A DNA stretch of 64,000 nt from Oceanicola sp. 502str15 (GCF_024105635.1 NZ_WYDQ01000001.1:1674001-1738000), one strand, 5' to 3'; shown: positions 17,555 through 27,172, counted from the stretch's first letter. Numbers and translations are program-made. Notes: generated from the sequence alone by a model not told the origin.

Positions 17555-19288
17555 ATGACGACTGACACCTCTATCACCGCCGGTGGCGCAATCTTCGGCA
17601 AGCTCAAGGCGCTCGGCGTCGATTACGTCTTCGCCAATTCCGGCACCGACTTCCCACCGATCATCGAAGGTCTGGTCGAGGCCCGGCGCGCCGGCATCGA
17701 CCTCCCCACGCCCGTCACCGTGCCTCACGAGCACGCCGCCGTTTCCATGGCCCATGGCTATTGGCAGGTCACGGGCCGCCCGCAGGCGGTCTTGCTGCAC
17801 ACCAATGTCGGCCTGTCCAACGGTGCGACGGCGGCAATCAACGCATGGTGCGATCAGGTGCCGATGATCCTGATGTCGGGCCGCACGCCGGTGACCGAAC
17901 ACACGCGCTTCGGCGCGCGCACGGTGCCGATCGGCTGGGGGCAGGAGATGTTCGACCAAGAGTCTCTGATCCGGGAAACGACGAAGTGGCACTACGAGCT
18001 GCGCTTTGCCGATCAGATCTCCGAGCTGATGGACCGGGCCTGGGCCATCGCGACGTCGACGCCCCGGGGCCCGGTCTACCTCAGCCTGCCCCGCGAAGTG
18101 CTGTGCGAGCCCTGCCCGCGCCAGGGGCTCGATGCCCCCTCCCGCATGGCCCCGGTCATCGCCGCGCCCGACCCCGCCGCCCTCGCCCGCGCGGCCGAGG
18201 CTCTGGCGCGCGCAGAAAACCCGCTCATCATCGCGCAACGGGGCGCAGGCAGCGCCGCAGGCTTTACCGCCCTCCAGACCCTCTGCGAAACCTTCGCCCT
18301 GCCCCTCTCGCACTACTGGTCCAATCAACTGGCGCTGCCCCTGTCCCACCCCTGTCAGGTCGGTGCCGACCCCGGCCCATGGCTGGCCGAGGCGGATGTG
18401 GTGCTGGTGCTCGACGCGCTCGCACCCTGGTTTCCCGACAAGGTCTCCCTGCGCGACGACGTCACGGTGATCCACGCCGGACCCGACCCCCTCTTCACCC
18501 GCACGCCCGTGCGCAACTTCGCGGCAGACATCACCCTCGCCGGCCCGACCGACCGCGTCATCGACGCGCTCAACGCCGCCCTGACAAATCAACAGCCGGA
18601 CCCCGACCGCATCGCCGCCCGCCGCGAGACCATCGCGCAGGCCGCCTGCTCCAGCCGCGACAGCACCGTCGCAGCAGCCGAAAAAGGCGACGGCGCGCCC
18701 ATGACCAAAGAGTGGGTCAGCCTCTGCCTCGGCCGCGCGATCAAGGCGCAGGCCGAAACCCACGGCCGCCGCGCCACCGTCTTCCACGAACTCGGCTGCC
18801 CGCTCATGCCGCTCGATCTCGACCAGCCCGACAGCTACTTTCAGGAGCCCCATTCCGGCGGACTTGGCTGGGGCCTTCCCGCCGCCATCGGTGCCCAGAT
18901 GGCCTGCCCCGACCGTCTGGTCTTCGCCACCATGGGCGACGGCAGCTACATGTTCGCCAACCCCACCGCCTGCCATCTCGTGGCCGAGGCCCAAGGCGTG
19001 CCGGTGATCGTGCTCGTCCTGAACAACGAGGAATGGGGCGCGGTGCGCCACTCGGTCGAAGGCCTCTACCCCGACGGCGCCGCGCGCGCCTCCAACGAGG
19101 TGCCCCTGACCTCGCTGCGCCCCAGCCCCGACTTCACCCGCACCGCCGAAGCCAGCCGCGCCTGGACCGAAACCGTCACCAACGGCCCCGACCTTCCCGC
19201 CGCGCTGGACCGCGCCATTGAGGTGGCCACCACCGAGCGCCGACAGGTCCTGCTCAACATCGCCATCGCAAGGGCTGCGCCCCACTGA
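17555..19288 (+). CDS. thiamine diphosphate-dependent enzyme (acetolactate synthase/benzoylformate decarboxylase superfamily)
   Basis: A 577-residue ThDP enzyme. The catalytic Glu sits in VPHEHAAVSMAHGYW and the ThDP/Mg motif is GDGSYMFANPTACHLVAEAQ through VLNNEEWG. The FAD-binding residues of real acetolactate synthase cannot be identified, so the exact reaction is open. Next to an aromatic-type aldehyde dehydrogenase and a cupin dioxygenase, a 2-oxo-acid decarboxylase role is plausible (inference). GGAGAAGG at 17539-17546 precedes the ATG. Confidence 0.82.
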   Translation: MTTDTSITAGGAIFGKLKALGVDYVFANSGTDFPPIIEGLVEARRAGIDLPTPVTVPHEHAAVSMAHGYWQVTGRPQAVLLHTNVGLSNGATAAINAWCDQVPMILMSGRTPVTEHTRFGARTVPIGWGQEMFDQESLIRETTKWHYELRFADQISELMDRAWAIATSTPRGPVYLSLPREVLCEPCPRQGLDAPSRMAPVIAAPDPAALARAAEALARAENPLIIAQRGAGSAAGFTALQTLCETFALPLSHYWSNQLALPLSHPCQVGADPGPWLAEADVVLVLDALAPWFPDKVSLRDDVTVIHAGPDPLFTRTPVRNFAADITLAGPTDRVIDALNAALTNQQPDPDRIAARRETIAQAACSSRDSTVAAAEKGDGAPMTKEWVSLCLGRAIKAQAETHGRRATVFHELGCPLMPLDLDQPDSYFQEPHSGGLGWGLPAAIGAQMACPDRLVFATMGDGSYMFANPTACHLVAEAQGVPVIVLVLNNEEWGAVRHSVEGLYPDGAARASNEVPLTSLRPSPDFTRTAEASRAWTETVTNGPDLPAALDRAIEVATTERRQVLLNIAIARAAPH

Positions 19289-19295
19289 GGCACCC

Positions 19296-19316
19296 GGCGG
19301 CACGGCCCATGCCGCC
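19296..19316 (+). terminator. weak stem-loop after the ThDP gene
   Basis: GGCGGCA (19296-19302) pairs with TGCCGCC (19310-19316) around a 7-base loop, 7 bases after the stop codon. No U-run follows, so it may be only part of a termination site. Confidence 0.35.
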
Positions 19317-19519
19317 GAGCCACGCAACGCGTGCGCTCGCAGGCATCACGTCGACACACCGCCTTGACGGCAAGGCGCCGGATGACAAGCATGCTCGAAT
19401 GCTTGCAGATGCCGCCACACTTCAGTCTGATCCCACGGAAAAGGCCCCGCCGGGCGGCTCCACGGCCGGCGGCACGCGCCCCGGCATCCTCGCGACATTC
19501 ACCGGCATGGGGCGGTCAG

Positions 19520-20515
19520 ATGGATGAGAACCTGATCAACGGGATCGACGTCCGCCTGCTGCGGACCACCCTTCTGCTCCTGCGCGAGCAGAACGTCTCC
19601 CGGGTCGCGATGATGCTCGGCCACACCCAGCCCGCCGTCAGCGCCAGTCTCAAGCGCGCAAGAACCATCTTCGACGATCCCCTGCTGGTGCGATCCGGGC
19701 AACGCCTCGTGCCGACCGTACGCGGCGAAGAGATCGCGGCCCTTCTCGGCGAAGCGATGGAGAAGATGGACAAGCTCATCGGCGCGCAGGAGCAGTTCGA
19801 CCCGTTCCGCGCCGAGGGGCGGGTCCGCATCCTTGTGGTGAACTGCTTCGGCGGCTTCCTCGTGCCCGCAATCGGCGCCCGCATCCGGCGTGAGGCGCCC
19901 GACCTCGCGGTGGATTTCTCCTCCCCCCACGAGAATGCCGATCTGGCGAAGGAGCTGGAGCGCGGCGTCGACCTCCTCATCTCCAGCTGGCCCGCACCGC
20001 GCGGCAGCCTCCGCTCCTCGCCCCTGCTCCAATGCAGCATTTCCTGCCTGATGAACAAGGATCACCCCCTTGCCCGCCACAAGAGCCTCACAATGCGGGA
20101 TTATCTCGAAAGCGACCACGTTTCGCCCACGCCGATCACCAATGCGCTCTACAGCCCGATCGACAGCAGGCTCACCCAGGTCGGGCTGCGTCGCCGGGTG
20201 ATGATGTCGGTGCCCGAATACGCGCAGGTGCCCGAACTGCTTCAGGAAACCGACCTCGTCTTCACCACCGGCGCCCCCTACGCGCAATACGTGGCCGACA
20301 CGCTCGGCGGCGGAAACCTCCATGTCTGCGCCGCACCCCCCGAGTTCGACGAGATGCACGTGCACATGCTCTGGCACGAGCGCATGCAGAACGGGCAGCA
20401 GCACCGGTGGCTGCGTGATCTGGTGCGCGGCGTGGCGCGGCGATTCGACAGCCACATGCAGACCACCGGAACCGAAATTCCGCCCGACTATCTCTCCCGC
20501 ACCCTGCAGGTATAA
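19520..20515 (+). CDS. LysR-family transcriptional regulator
   Basis: A 331-residue regulator. The N-terminal HTH reads VSRVAMMLGHTQPAVSASLK followed by RARTIFDDPLLVRSGQRLVP, which is canonical LysR (NodD/LinR-like subgroup with the DDPLLVR element). The ligand domain follows. The ATG at 19520 is the first that fits the normal LysR N-terminus. It lies upstream of the Pot-type transporter operon on the same strand, separated by about 535 bases, and may regulate it. Confidence 0.88.
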   Translation: MDENLINGIDVRLLRTTLLLLREQNVSRVAMMLGHTQPAVSASLKRARTIFDDPLLVRSGQRLVPTVRGEEIAALLGEAMEKMDKLIGAQEQFDPFRAEGRVRILVVNCFGGFLVPAIGARIRREAPDLAVDFSSPHENADLAKELERGVDLLISSWPAPRGSLRSSPLLQCSISCLMNKDHPLARHKSLTMRDYLESDHVSPTPITNALYSPIDSRLTQVGLRRRVMMSVPEYAQVPELLQETDLVFTTGAPYAQYVADTLGGGNLHVCAAPPEFDEMHVHMLWHERMQNGQQHRWLRDLVRGVARRFDSHMQTTGTEIPPDYLSRTLQV

Positions 20516-21050
20516 GCCCCGGACCATACCCGACATAAGGCTGGCCTGCGTTGTTGGGCCAGATGACCGCGCGCATTCTTGCCCTACCGCTCCGACCCCT
20601 CCCCGGAGCACCTGATCGGTGAGAAAAGAATGTCGCGTCGCCCGTCCCTTCTGCAACAGCCCGCCCCGGTCCGCATGCCTTCTGGCCTTCGGCCAGCCGC
20701 GTTCGGCGCGGCGAAGGCACCCCCCTGCATCTCCGGCCGGGAACATGCCCGGATTCAAGGCATTGAGCGTCCCGCGACGGGCCTCAGCGAATCAAACCCG
20801 CTTGCACACAGCCGCCACAGCCGTTTTCTCGACGCCCATGAAATAGGCGACACTGGCGCATTCGCGGGCACCGCTGGAGAAACCCCGTTTCCGCGCCACC
20901 AGCCCAAGCGCCGTCACGTGGCCCGCACGCTCCGGCGGGCGCATGCCACCGCCGGGCGACACAGCCCGCGCCGCGCGACCGCCCTGCACAAGGCCCGCGC
21001 CGCCTGTCCGCCCCGCCGCACATCCCCCTGCCTCAGGAACACCACGTCCC
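20516..21050. other. 535-base stretch without a convincing gene
   Basis: No reading frame here shows a recognisable domain or good start. One minus-strand frame (about 20792-21052) ends in a peptide with a helix-like run, CASVAYFMGVEKTAVAAVC, which may be the relic of a decayed gene. The right end carries the AGGA ribosome site of the ATPase gene at 21051. Promoter elements for the transporter operon are presumably here but are not evident by eye. Confidence 0.4.
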
Positions 21051-22079
21051 ATGCAAACTGAAAGCTACCTCTCCCTCACGGGCCTGACCGCAACCTACGG
21101 CCAAACCCGCGCCGTGGACCGGCTGACGCTGGAGATCCCCAAGGGCGAGCTGCTCTCGCTGCTCGGCCCCTCGGGCTGCGGCAAATCCACCACCCTGCGG
21201 ATGATCGCGGGCTTCGTGCCCCCGTCCGAGGGCAGCGTGGTGGTCAACGGCAAGGACATCACCCGCCAGCCCCCGCACCGCCGCAACATCGGCGTGGTGT
21301 TCCAGTCCTACGCCCTGTTCCCGCACCTCACCGCGCTCGACAATGTGGGCTTCGGCCTGCGGATGCGCAACTTCCCGCGGGCAACATGCCGCGAAAAGGC
21401 GCAGGTGGCGCTGGCCACCGTCGGCCTCGAAGCCTTCGCCAATCGCTACCCCTCCGAGCTGTCGGGCGGGCAGCAGCAGCGCGTCGCTCTGGCGCGGGCG
21501 CTGGTGATCGAGCCCGACCTGCTCCTCCTCGACGAGCCGCTTTCCAACCTCGACGCCAACCTGCGCGGCGAGATGCGCGACGAGATCCGCTCGCTGCAAC
21601 AGCGCCTCGGCATCACCACGATCTTCGTGACCCACGACCAGCAGGAAGCGCTGGCCATGTCCGACCGGGTCGCGGTGATGGAGGGCGGGCTGATCCGCGA
21701 GATCGGCACGCCGCGCCAGCTCTGCGACACGCCAGCCTCCGCCTTCACCGCCAGCTTTCTGGGCGCCCGCACCGTGGTGAACGGCGCGGCCACAGGCGGC
21801 GTCTTCACCGCGCCGGGGCTGACCTGCGAGGGCGCGCCCGAGGGGGCCTCCGCCCTCGTCTTGCGCGCCGCGCGCCTGCGCCTCGCTGAAACGCCCACCG
21901 GCCCGCTGTCGCTCGGCGGCGAGCTAAAATCGGTCGCCTACCTTGGCGAAACCTTCGAGACCGAGGTGATCACACCCGCCGGTCCGATCCGCGTCATTAC
22001 CCCTTCCGACCTTCCCCCTCCCCCCGTGGGCGCAACGTGCAGCATCAATGCGCTGCCCGGCGCGACCACCTTCATCTGA
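21051..22079 (+). CDS. ABC transporter ATP-binding protein, spermidine/putrescine (PotA) type
   Basis: A 342-residue ATPase with Walker A GPSGCGKSTT, Q-loop VFQSYALFPHLTALDNVGFG, signature LSGGQQQRVALARAL, Walker B LLLLDEPLSNLDANLR and a C-terminal TOBE-type regulatory domain. This is the PotA/FbpC/CysA architecture. It energises the fused permease downstream. The start at 21051 follows CAGGAAC; the longer upstream frame is low-complexity and unlikely to be coding. Confidence 0.9.
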   Translation: MQTESYLSLTGLTATYGQTRAVDRLTLEIPKGELLSLLGPSGCGKSTTLRMIAGFVPPSEGSVVVNGKDITRQPPHRRNIGVVFQSYALFPHLTALDNVGFGLRMRNFPRATCREKAQVALATVGLEAFANRYPSELSGGQQQRVALARALVIEPDLLLLDEPLSNLDANLRGEMRDEIRSLQQRLGITTIFVTHDQQEALAMSDRVAVMEGGLIREIGTPRQLCDTPASAFTASFLGARTVVNGAATGGVFTAPGLTCEGAPEGASALVLRAARLRLAETPTGPLSLGGELKSVAYLGETFETEVITPAGPIRVITPSDLPPPPVGATCSINALPGATTFI

Positions 22080-22094
22080 CAGGAGACTACCTCA

Positions 22095-23138
22095 ATGGCA
22101 CTATCCAGACGTACCTTCGGCAAGCTGGTCATCGGCGCAGGCCTCGCCGGGCCGTTCCACTTTGTCCGCAGCGCCAACGCGCAACCCAAACCCGGTGACG
22201 AGCTGGTCGTCGGCATCTGGGGCGGCACCCAGGAAGCCCTCGTCAAGGAATACTGCGAGAAGCCGCTGGTCGAGAAATACGGCTGCAAGGTCAGCTATGT
22301 GCTGGGCGGCACCGTCGACCGCCGCGCCCGCGCCTATGCCGAGCGTGGCCGCCCCAGCTTCGACATCCTCTACCTCAACATCTACGAGAGCCGGCAGGCG
22401 GTGAAGGACAAGGTCACGCAGGCCCCCACCGCCGCCGTGCCGCAGTTCGAGAACCTCTACGACGCGGCCAAGCTCGGCGGCTACGGCGTGGCCTTCAACC
22501 CCTGCACCATCGTCTATGACAAGACCAAGGCCAGCGCGCCGATCACCTCCTGGAAGGACATGTGGAACCCCGAGTGGAAAGGCCGCATCGCCTGGCCGCA
22601 GGGTCTGGGTGCCGAGGGCGTCTCGGCCCTGATGATGACGGCCAAGGCCTTCGGCTGGACCGAGAAGGACTTCGACAAGGTCATCGCCAAGGTGGCCGAG
22701 CTGAAGCCCTTCGCCGCCATCCAGTCGAGCCAGGCGCAGCTCTTCGAGATGTTCGATCAGGGCATCTGCGACCTGTCGGTGGAGTTCTCCAGCTTCACCC
22801 GCAAGTACCAGGAAAGCCGCAACCCCAACATCGAGATCGCCGCCCCCTCCGAGGGCACCGCGATGGCGATGAACGTGGCCTGCATCACCGAGGGCACCCA
22901 GAACCAGCAACTCGCCGAGGAGTGGATCAACCTGCACCTCTCCGAACCCTGCATGCTGGCCTACGCCCGCGAGACCTACTACTCGCCCACCGTCAGCAAT
23001 GTGACCATTCCCGATGACCTGAAAGACAAGGTCATGGGCCCCGAGGAGGTCGCGCAGATGAACGACTTCGACTGGGATTACATAAACGCCAACCGGGCGG
23101 CCTGGCAGTCGCTGTTCGATCGGGAAATCGCAGGATGA
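22095..23138 (+). CDS. ABC transporter substrate-binding protein, PotD-like
   Basis: A 347-residue periplasmic binding protein. The N-terminus SRRTFGKLVIGAGLAG is a twin-arginine signal, with cleavage probably after SANA. The mature start PGDELVVGIWGGTQEALVKE matches extracellular binding proteins of the polyamine/iron-type family (family 1). CAGGAGA precedes the ATG, and the stop overlaps the permease start by 4 bases. The ligand is unknown; the downstream amidohydrolase and Rid-like protein suggest a nitrogen compound. Confidence 0.88.
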   Translation: MALSRRTFGKLVIGAGLAGPFHFVRSANAQPKPGDELVVGIWGGTQEALVKEYCEKPLVEKYGCKVSYVLGGTVDRRARAYAERGRPSFDILYLNIYESRQAVKDKVTQAPTAAVPQFENLYDAAKLGGYGVAFNPCTIVYDKTKASAPITSWKDMWNPEWKGRIAWPQGLGAEGVSALMMTAKAFGWTEKDFDKVIAKVAELKPFAAIQSSQAQLFEMFDQGICDLSVEFSSFTRKYQESRNPNIEIAAPSEGTAMAMNVACITEGTQNQQLAEEWINLHLSEPCMLAYARETYYSPTVSNVTIPDDLKDKVMGPEEVAQMNDFDWDYINANRAAWQSLFDREIAG

Positions 23139-24823
23139 ACAAATGGCTGGGACCGGCGCTTGCAGCGCCGGTCACACTCTGGCTGCTGCTGGCCTTCGCG
23201 GCGCCGATGATCGTGGTGGTGCTGCTCTCGATGCACGCCGTCCCCGACCCTTTCGGCCCGCTGTTCCAGCCGCCTTCGCTCGCACAGTTCAAGCTCGTGC
23301 TCGGCGATACCTTCTACCTCGGGGTCATCCTCGAAACGGTGCTTCTTGGCGCCGCGGTCACGGTGATCTCTGCGCTGCTGGGCTATCCGCTGGCCTTCTG
23401 GCTCACGCGGATGCCGGGCAAGTGGCGCGCGCTCGCCTTCGGGGTGATCCTGATCCCGCTGCTGACCAACGTGGTCGTGCGCTCGCTGGGGATCATGCTG
23501 CTGCTCTCGCCCGACGGGCTGATCAACGTCGCGCTCGACTTCCTCGGCCTGCCCCAGGCGCGCACCATGCTCTTCACCCACGGCGCCGTCGCCGTCGGGC
23601 TGGCGCAGGTGTTCATGCCCTTCATGGTGCTGGCGCTCTACGACACCATGCAAAGCACCTCGCCGCGCGTCCACGAGGCCGCCCAGAGCCTCGGCGCCTC
23701 GCCCGTCACCCGCTTCCTCACCGTCGACCTGCCGCTCTCCCTGCCCGGACTGCGCGCCGGGATCATCATGGTCTTCCTGATGTCGACCACCGCCTACGTC
23801 TCGGCCACCCTGCTGGGCGGCAAGAAGGTCTGGACCATCGGCATGTTGGTGCTGCAGGAGGCGATCTCCAACCTCAACGCCCCCATGGCCTCGGCCCTTG
23901 CGCTGACCATGACCATCGTGGGCCTCGCCTTCGCCGCGCTCTGCACCCTGGCGATCAACCGGCTGATGCCCTGGAGCAACGGCGGCCGCAGCCGCCCCAT
24001 CGCCCTGCCCCGCTGGTTCGTCCTGCTGGCCGAAATCACCGGGCCCGTGCTGTCGCGCCTGCTGCTCGCCGCCAGCCTTTCGCTCCTGCTGCTGCCGCTG
24101 GCGCTGGTCTGCATCCAGAGCTTCAACGACGTGCCGCTGGCCACCGCGGCGGGCTTTCGCGGCTTCACCCTCAAATGGTACGAGGCGGTTCTCTTCGGCG
24201 GCAACTACACGGCGGCCTTCATGGTCTCGGTCAAGCTCGCGGTCGTGGCCACGCTGGTCGCCATGGTCCTCGCCCTGCCCGCCGCCTTCGCGCTCGCACG
24301 TTACCCGTTCCGGGGCCGCACCGCGCTCATGGCCTTCTGGCTCCTGCCCCTCTCCCTGCCCCACATCGCGGTCGGCGTGGGGATGCTCAAGCTGCTTCAG
24401 GTCTACTACGTGATCCCGCCCTTCCTCGGGCTGGTGGCGATCCACGTCGTGGTCATGCTGCCCTTCGTCATCACCCTGCTGACGGCCTCGGTGCTGCAAC
24501 TGGACCGGGCGCAGGAAGAGGCCGCAAGCAGCCTCGGCGCCGGTCCGGTCCGAAAGCTCCTGCTCATCATCCTGCCGGGGCTCGCGCCGGGCTTCTTCGC
24601 CGCCGGGATCGTCGGCTTCCTGATGAGCTTCGGGGAGGTGACCGTCACCAGCTTCCTCACCACCGCCCGGATGACGACCCTGCCAGTGCGGATCTACTCC
24701 GAGGCCACCTTCGCCCTCGAGCCCACCGCACATGCCATCTCGGCCATCCTGATCGTCGTCACGATCGCAACTCTCGCCATCGTCGGCCGCCTGGTGCGCC
24801 TCGACCGGCTCTACGCACGCTGA
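23135..24823 (+). CDS. fused two-domain ABC permease (PotB + PotC in one chain)
   Basis: A 562-residue inner-membrane protein with about 12 hydrophobic segments. It carries two EAA coupling motifs, AAQSLGASPVTRFLTVDLPL in the first half and AASSLGAGPVRKLLLIILPG in the second. Polyamine-type systems usually have two separate permeases of about 280 residues, so this is a tandem fusion, as also known in iron and thiamine (FbpB/ThiP) permeases. It overlaps the binding-protein gene (ATGA). Confidence 0.88.
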   Translation: MNKWLGPALAAPVTLWLLLAFAAPMIVVVLLSMHAVPDPFGPLFQPPSLAQFKLVLGDTFYLGVILETVLLGAAVTVISALLGYPLAFWLTRMPGKWRALAFGVILIPLLTNVVVRSLGIMLLLSPDGLINVALDFLGLPQARTMLFTHGAVAVGLAQVFMPFMVLALYDTMQSTSPRVHEAAQSLGASPVTRFLTVDLPLSLPGLRAGIIMVFLMSTTAYVSATLLGGKKVWTIGMLVLQEAISNLNAPMASALALTMTIVGLAFAALCTLAINRLMPWSNGGRSRPIALPRWFVLLAEITGPVLSRLLLAASLSLLLLPLALVCIQSFNDVPLATAAGFRGFTLKWYEAVLFGGNYTAAFMVSVKLAVVATLVAMVLALPAAFALARYPFRGRTALMAFWLLPLSLPHIAVGVGMLKLLQVYYVIPPFLGLVAIHVVVMLPFVITLLTASVLQLDRAQEEAASSLGAGPVRKLLLIILPGLAPGFFAAGIVGFLMSFGEVTVTSFLTTARMTTLPVRIYSEATFALEPTAHAISAILIVVTIATLAIVGRLVRLDRLYAR

Positions 24824-24878
24824 ACATCACGGCGCACCCGGGGCCATGCCCCCTTGCGCCCCTCTCGGGAGACATATC

Positions 24879-25682
24879 TTGAAACACTACTGGTCGGACT
24901 ACACGAGCGAGGCCTTCTCAAGGCTTGACCATGAAAACCTGATCGCGGTGCTGCCCGTGGGCGCCACCGAGCAGCACGGCCCGCACCTGCCCGTTTCGGT
25001 CGATACCACCATCGGCAAGGGCATCGTCGAACGTGTCGCGGCCCGGCTGCCCGAGGACAGCCCCGTGCTCTTCCTGCCGTTCCAGGCGGTCGGCAAGAGC
25101 AACGAGCACCTGCGCTATCCCGGCACCCTGACCCACACCGCCGAAACCCTCATCGCCATGTGGTTCGAGATCGGCCAGAGCGTGGCCCGCGCCGGGGTGC
25201 GCAAGATGGTGCTGCTCAACAGCCACGGCGGCAACATCAGCGTGATGGACATCGTCGCCCGCGAGCTGCGTGTGCGCTGCGACATGCTGGTCTACTGCAT
25301 GAGCTGGTCCGGTTTCGGCATGCCCGACGGGCTCTACCCCGACGCCGAACGCCGCTACGGCATCCACGCCGGCGACGTGGAAACCTCCGTCATGCTGGCG
25401 CTCGACCCGGAGAACGTGGTCATGGACAAGGCCCGCGATTTCCGCTCCACCGCGCAGGACTGGGACGAAAACTACCGCAACATGGCGCTCCAGGGCGCGA
25501 TCAAGCCGGCCTGGCAGGTGCAGGACATGAACCCCGCCGGCGCCTGCGGCAATGCCGCCGCCGCCACGGCGGAGAAGGGCGAGGCCACGCTGGATCACGC
25601 CGTCGCGCGCCTCCTCGAAGCCTTCGAAGACATCGCCCGCGTGCCGCTCTCCCAGGTCGCCAACCCGCCGGAATGGGGCTGA
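24879..25682 (+). CDS. creatininase-family amidohydrolase
   Basis: A 267-residue metal-dependent amidohydrolase. The metal ligands are in GATEQHGPHLPVSVDT, LNSHGGNISVMD and HAGDVETSVML, the standard creatininase-family set. The start is assigned to TTG at 24879 because CGGGAGA lies 6 bases upstream; the longer frame to 24846 has no ribosome site. It probably opens a lactam or amide ring of the compound brought in by the upstream transporter; creatinine itself is not proven. Confidence 0.85.
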   Translation: MKHYWSDYTSEAFSRLDHENLIAVLPVGATEQHGPHLPVSVDTTIGKGIVERVAARLPEDSPVLFLPFQAVGKSNEHLRYPGTLTHTAETLIAMWFEIGQSVARAGVRKMVLLNSHGGNISVMDIVARELRVRCDMLVYCMSWSGFGMPDGLYPDAERRYGIHAGDVETSVMLALDPENVVMDKARDFRSTAQDWDENYRNMALQGAIKPAWQVQDMNPAGACGNAAAATAEKGEATLDHAVARLLEAFEDIARVPLSQVANPPEWG

Positions 25683-25760
25683 CACCCGCACCCGCCCTGC
25701 CCCTCCCCCCACGCCGGTTCCGCCGCTCACGATTTCACCGCTTTCCAAAGGCCCCCGACA

Positions 25761-26147
25761 ATGAAGCTCACGCTGACACCCAGCACCATCCACCCCCCGT
25801 TCGGCCGATACGCCCACGGCGTCAAAGCCACCGGCAGCGGCATCCTCGTGGCCTCCGGCCAGCTCGGCATCGGCCCCGACGGCACGGTGCCCGCCGACGC
25901 CGAAGCGCAGGCCCGGATCTGCATGGACAGCATCGTCGCGATCCTCCGCGAGGGCGGGCTCACCCTCAGCGACGTCGTGCGCCTCAACGCCTTCGTCACC
26001 CACCACGACTATTTTGCCCCCTACATGGCCGTGCGCGACGAGTATCTTGCCGACCTGCGCCAGAAACCCGCCTCGACCCTCGTGGTCGCGGCAGGGCTGA
26101 GCCGGCCGGAGTTTCTCGTGGAGATCGAGGCCACGGCGGTGTTCTGA
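25761..26147 (+). CDS. RidA/YjgF-family protein lacking the usual catalytic Arg
   Basis: A 128-residue protein of the Rid superfamily, recognised by VASGQLGIGPDGTVPADAEA, the helix CMDSIVAILREGGLTLSDVV and the C-terminal EIEATAVF. In RidA enamine/imine deaminases the sequence before this end contains P-A-R-S/T, with the Arg binding the substrate carboxylate. Here it reads KPASTLVVA, so the Arg is absent. It is likely a Rid subgroup with another role, or one acting on a different intermediate of the amidohydrolase pathway. Confidence 0.82.
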   Translation: MKLTLTPSTIHPPFGRYAHGVKATGSGILVASGQLGIGPDGTVPADAEAQARICMDSIVAILREGGLTLSDVVRLNAFVTHHDYFAPYMAVRDEYLADLRQKPASTLVVAAGLSRPEFLVEIEATAVF

Positions 26148-26161
26148 GCCGGGCGCAGGCC

Positions 26162-27172
26162 CTAACGGCTTTGCGTCCCGGCAGGCCGGGCAACCGCAAC
26201 CTCAACGCCTCGCCACGCGCCCCCTTCCAGCACCGCCGCCGCCCCTTTCCACACCGGCAATCCCATCGCGTCGTAGCGCTCGCCCCTGCGGGTATGAAAG
26301 ACGAGATTGCCGAGAGAGGGGGCAATCAGCCCCTCCGGCCTGCCGTCCACCCCGAAGGCCCAGGGCGGCCCGGTCCCGGCCACCCCATCGGCCCCAGCCT
26401 GCAGAAAGGCTTCGGCAACCGGCCCGAGCCAGTCCGGCGGTGAAAGCCAGTCAGGCGACCAGTGGTGGTAATGCAGCGCCACGATCACGCGCTCGGCCTG
26501 CGCACGTGCCGCCCGGATGGCGCGCAGGGCCATCTCAATGTCTTCGGGGTCCGGCTCGAAGGTTTCCAGCGGCTCCGGCGCCACCTCCAGATCAAGCCCG
26601 AAGGGCGGCAGGCGATCCGTCGCAGGATCAAACCCCACCTGCGCCCGCAATGCCCTGCGCCGCAAATCGCCCGTGGCCTCCGCGAGGGCGGTCAGCCGGT
26701 CGATGTCATCCTGAGGCAGCCCGATCCGCCGCCGCAGCCTGAGCGCAGCCACGCCGGGGGTCATGCCCGCAATCGCCCAATCCGGCGTCGGCCCGGCATC
26801 GACCGACACCAGCGCCACCCCCTGCGCGCGCCCGGCAGACCAGGCCTCCGCGCCATCCCGCCCGGTGCCCGCCACGGCAAAACCGGCAGCCCGCGCCTTG
26901 GCCCTTGTTGCGAGCAACCCGGCATGCCCGAAGTCCCAGGCATGGTTGTTGGCCAATGCGAGGTGCGTGACGCCAAGATCCCGCAGCATCCCCAAAGCAC
27001 CCTCATGCATCGGGTGCACGGTCTTCAACTTCATCGGCCAGCAGCCCGCATCGGGCAGGCTTCCCTCGAAGTTGCACACCACCGCATCCGCTCCGGCCAC
27101 CAGCCCCCGCAGCTCCTCCGACCATGCCACCGGCGCGTGGATGATCGCCTGCCCAAGAAGAACGATCCGCAT
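26162..27172 (-). CDS. CapA-family protein (poly-gamma-glutamate synthesis CapA-like)
   Basis: A 336-residue protein with the CapA metallophosphatase-like fold: VVCNFEGSLPD, LALANNHAWDFGHAGLLATR, VIVALHYHHWSPDW and GPPWAFGVDGRPEGLIAPSL. No signal peptide is seen. Such proteins often occur outside capsule loci with unknown hydrolase roles. It is the last gene of the minus-strand Dpp/hydrolase operon and overlaps the upstream hydrolase stop by one base (ATGA-type junction). A role in peptide or amide catabolism is inference from context. Confidence 0.8.
   Translation of the reverse strand: MRIVLLGQAIIHAPVAWSEELRGLVAGADAVVCNFEGSLPDAGCWPMKLKTVHPMHEGALGMLRDLGVTHLALANNHAWDFGHAGLLATRAKARAAGFAVAGTGRDGAEAWSAGRAQGVALVSVDAGPTPDWAIAGMTPGVAALRLRRRIGLPQDDIDRLTALAEATGDLRRRALRAQVGFDPATDRLPPFGLDLEVAPEPLETFEPDPEDIEMALRAIRAARAQAERVIVALHYHHWSPDWLSPPDWLGPVAEAFLQAGADGVAGTGPPWAFGVDGRPEGLIAPSLGNLVFHTRRGERYDAMGLPVWKGAAAVLEGGAWRGVEVAVARPAGTQSR

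Noticed and set aside
16712..19327. 871-codon minus-strand frame covering IclR and the ThDP gene
   Set aside because: Only the last 244 codons match IclR; the rest is antisense to a clear ThDP enzyme.
20579..21061. 160-codon plus-strand frame in the gap before the PotA-like gene
   Set aside because: Ala/Arg/Pro-rich translation without domain, overlapping the ATPase start; treated as noncoding.
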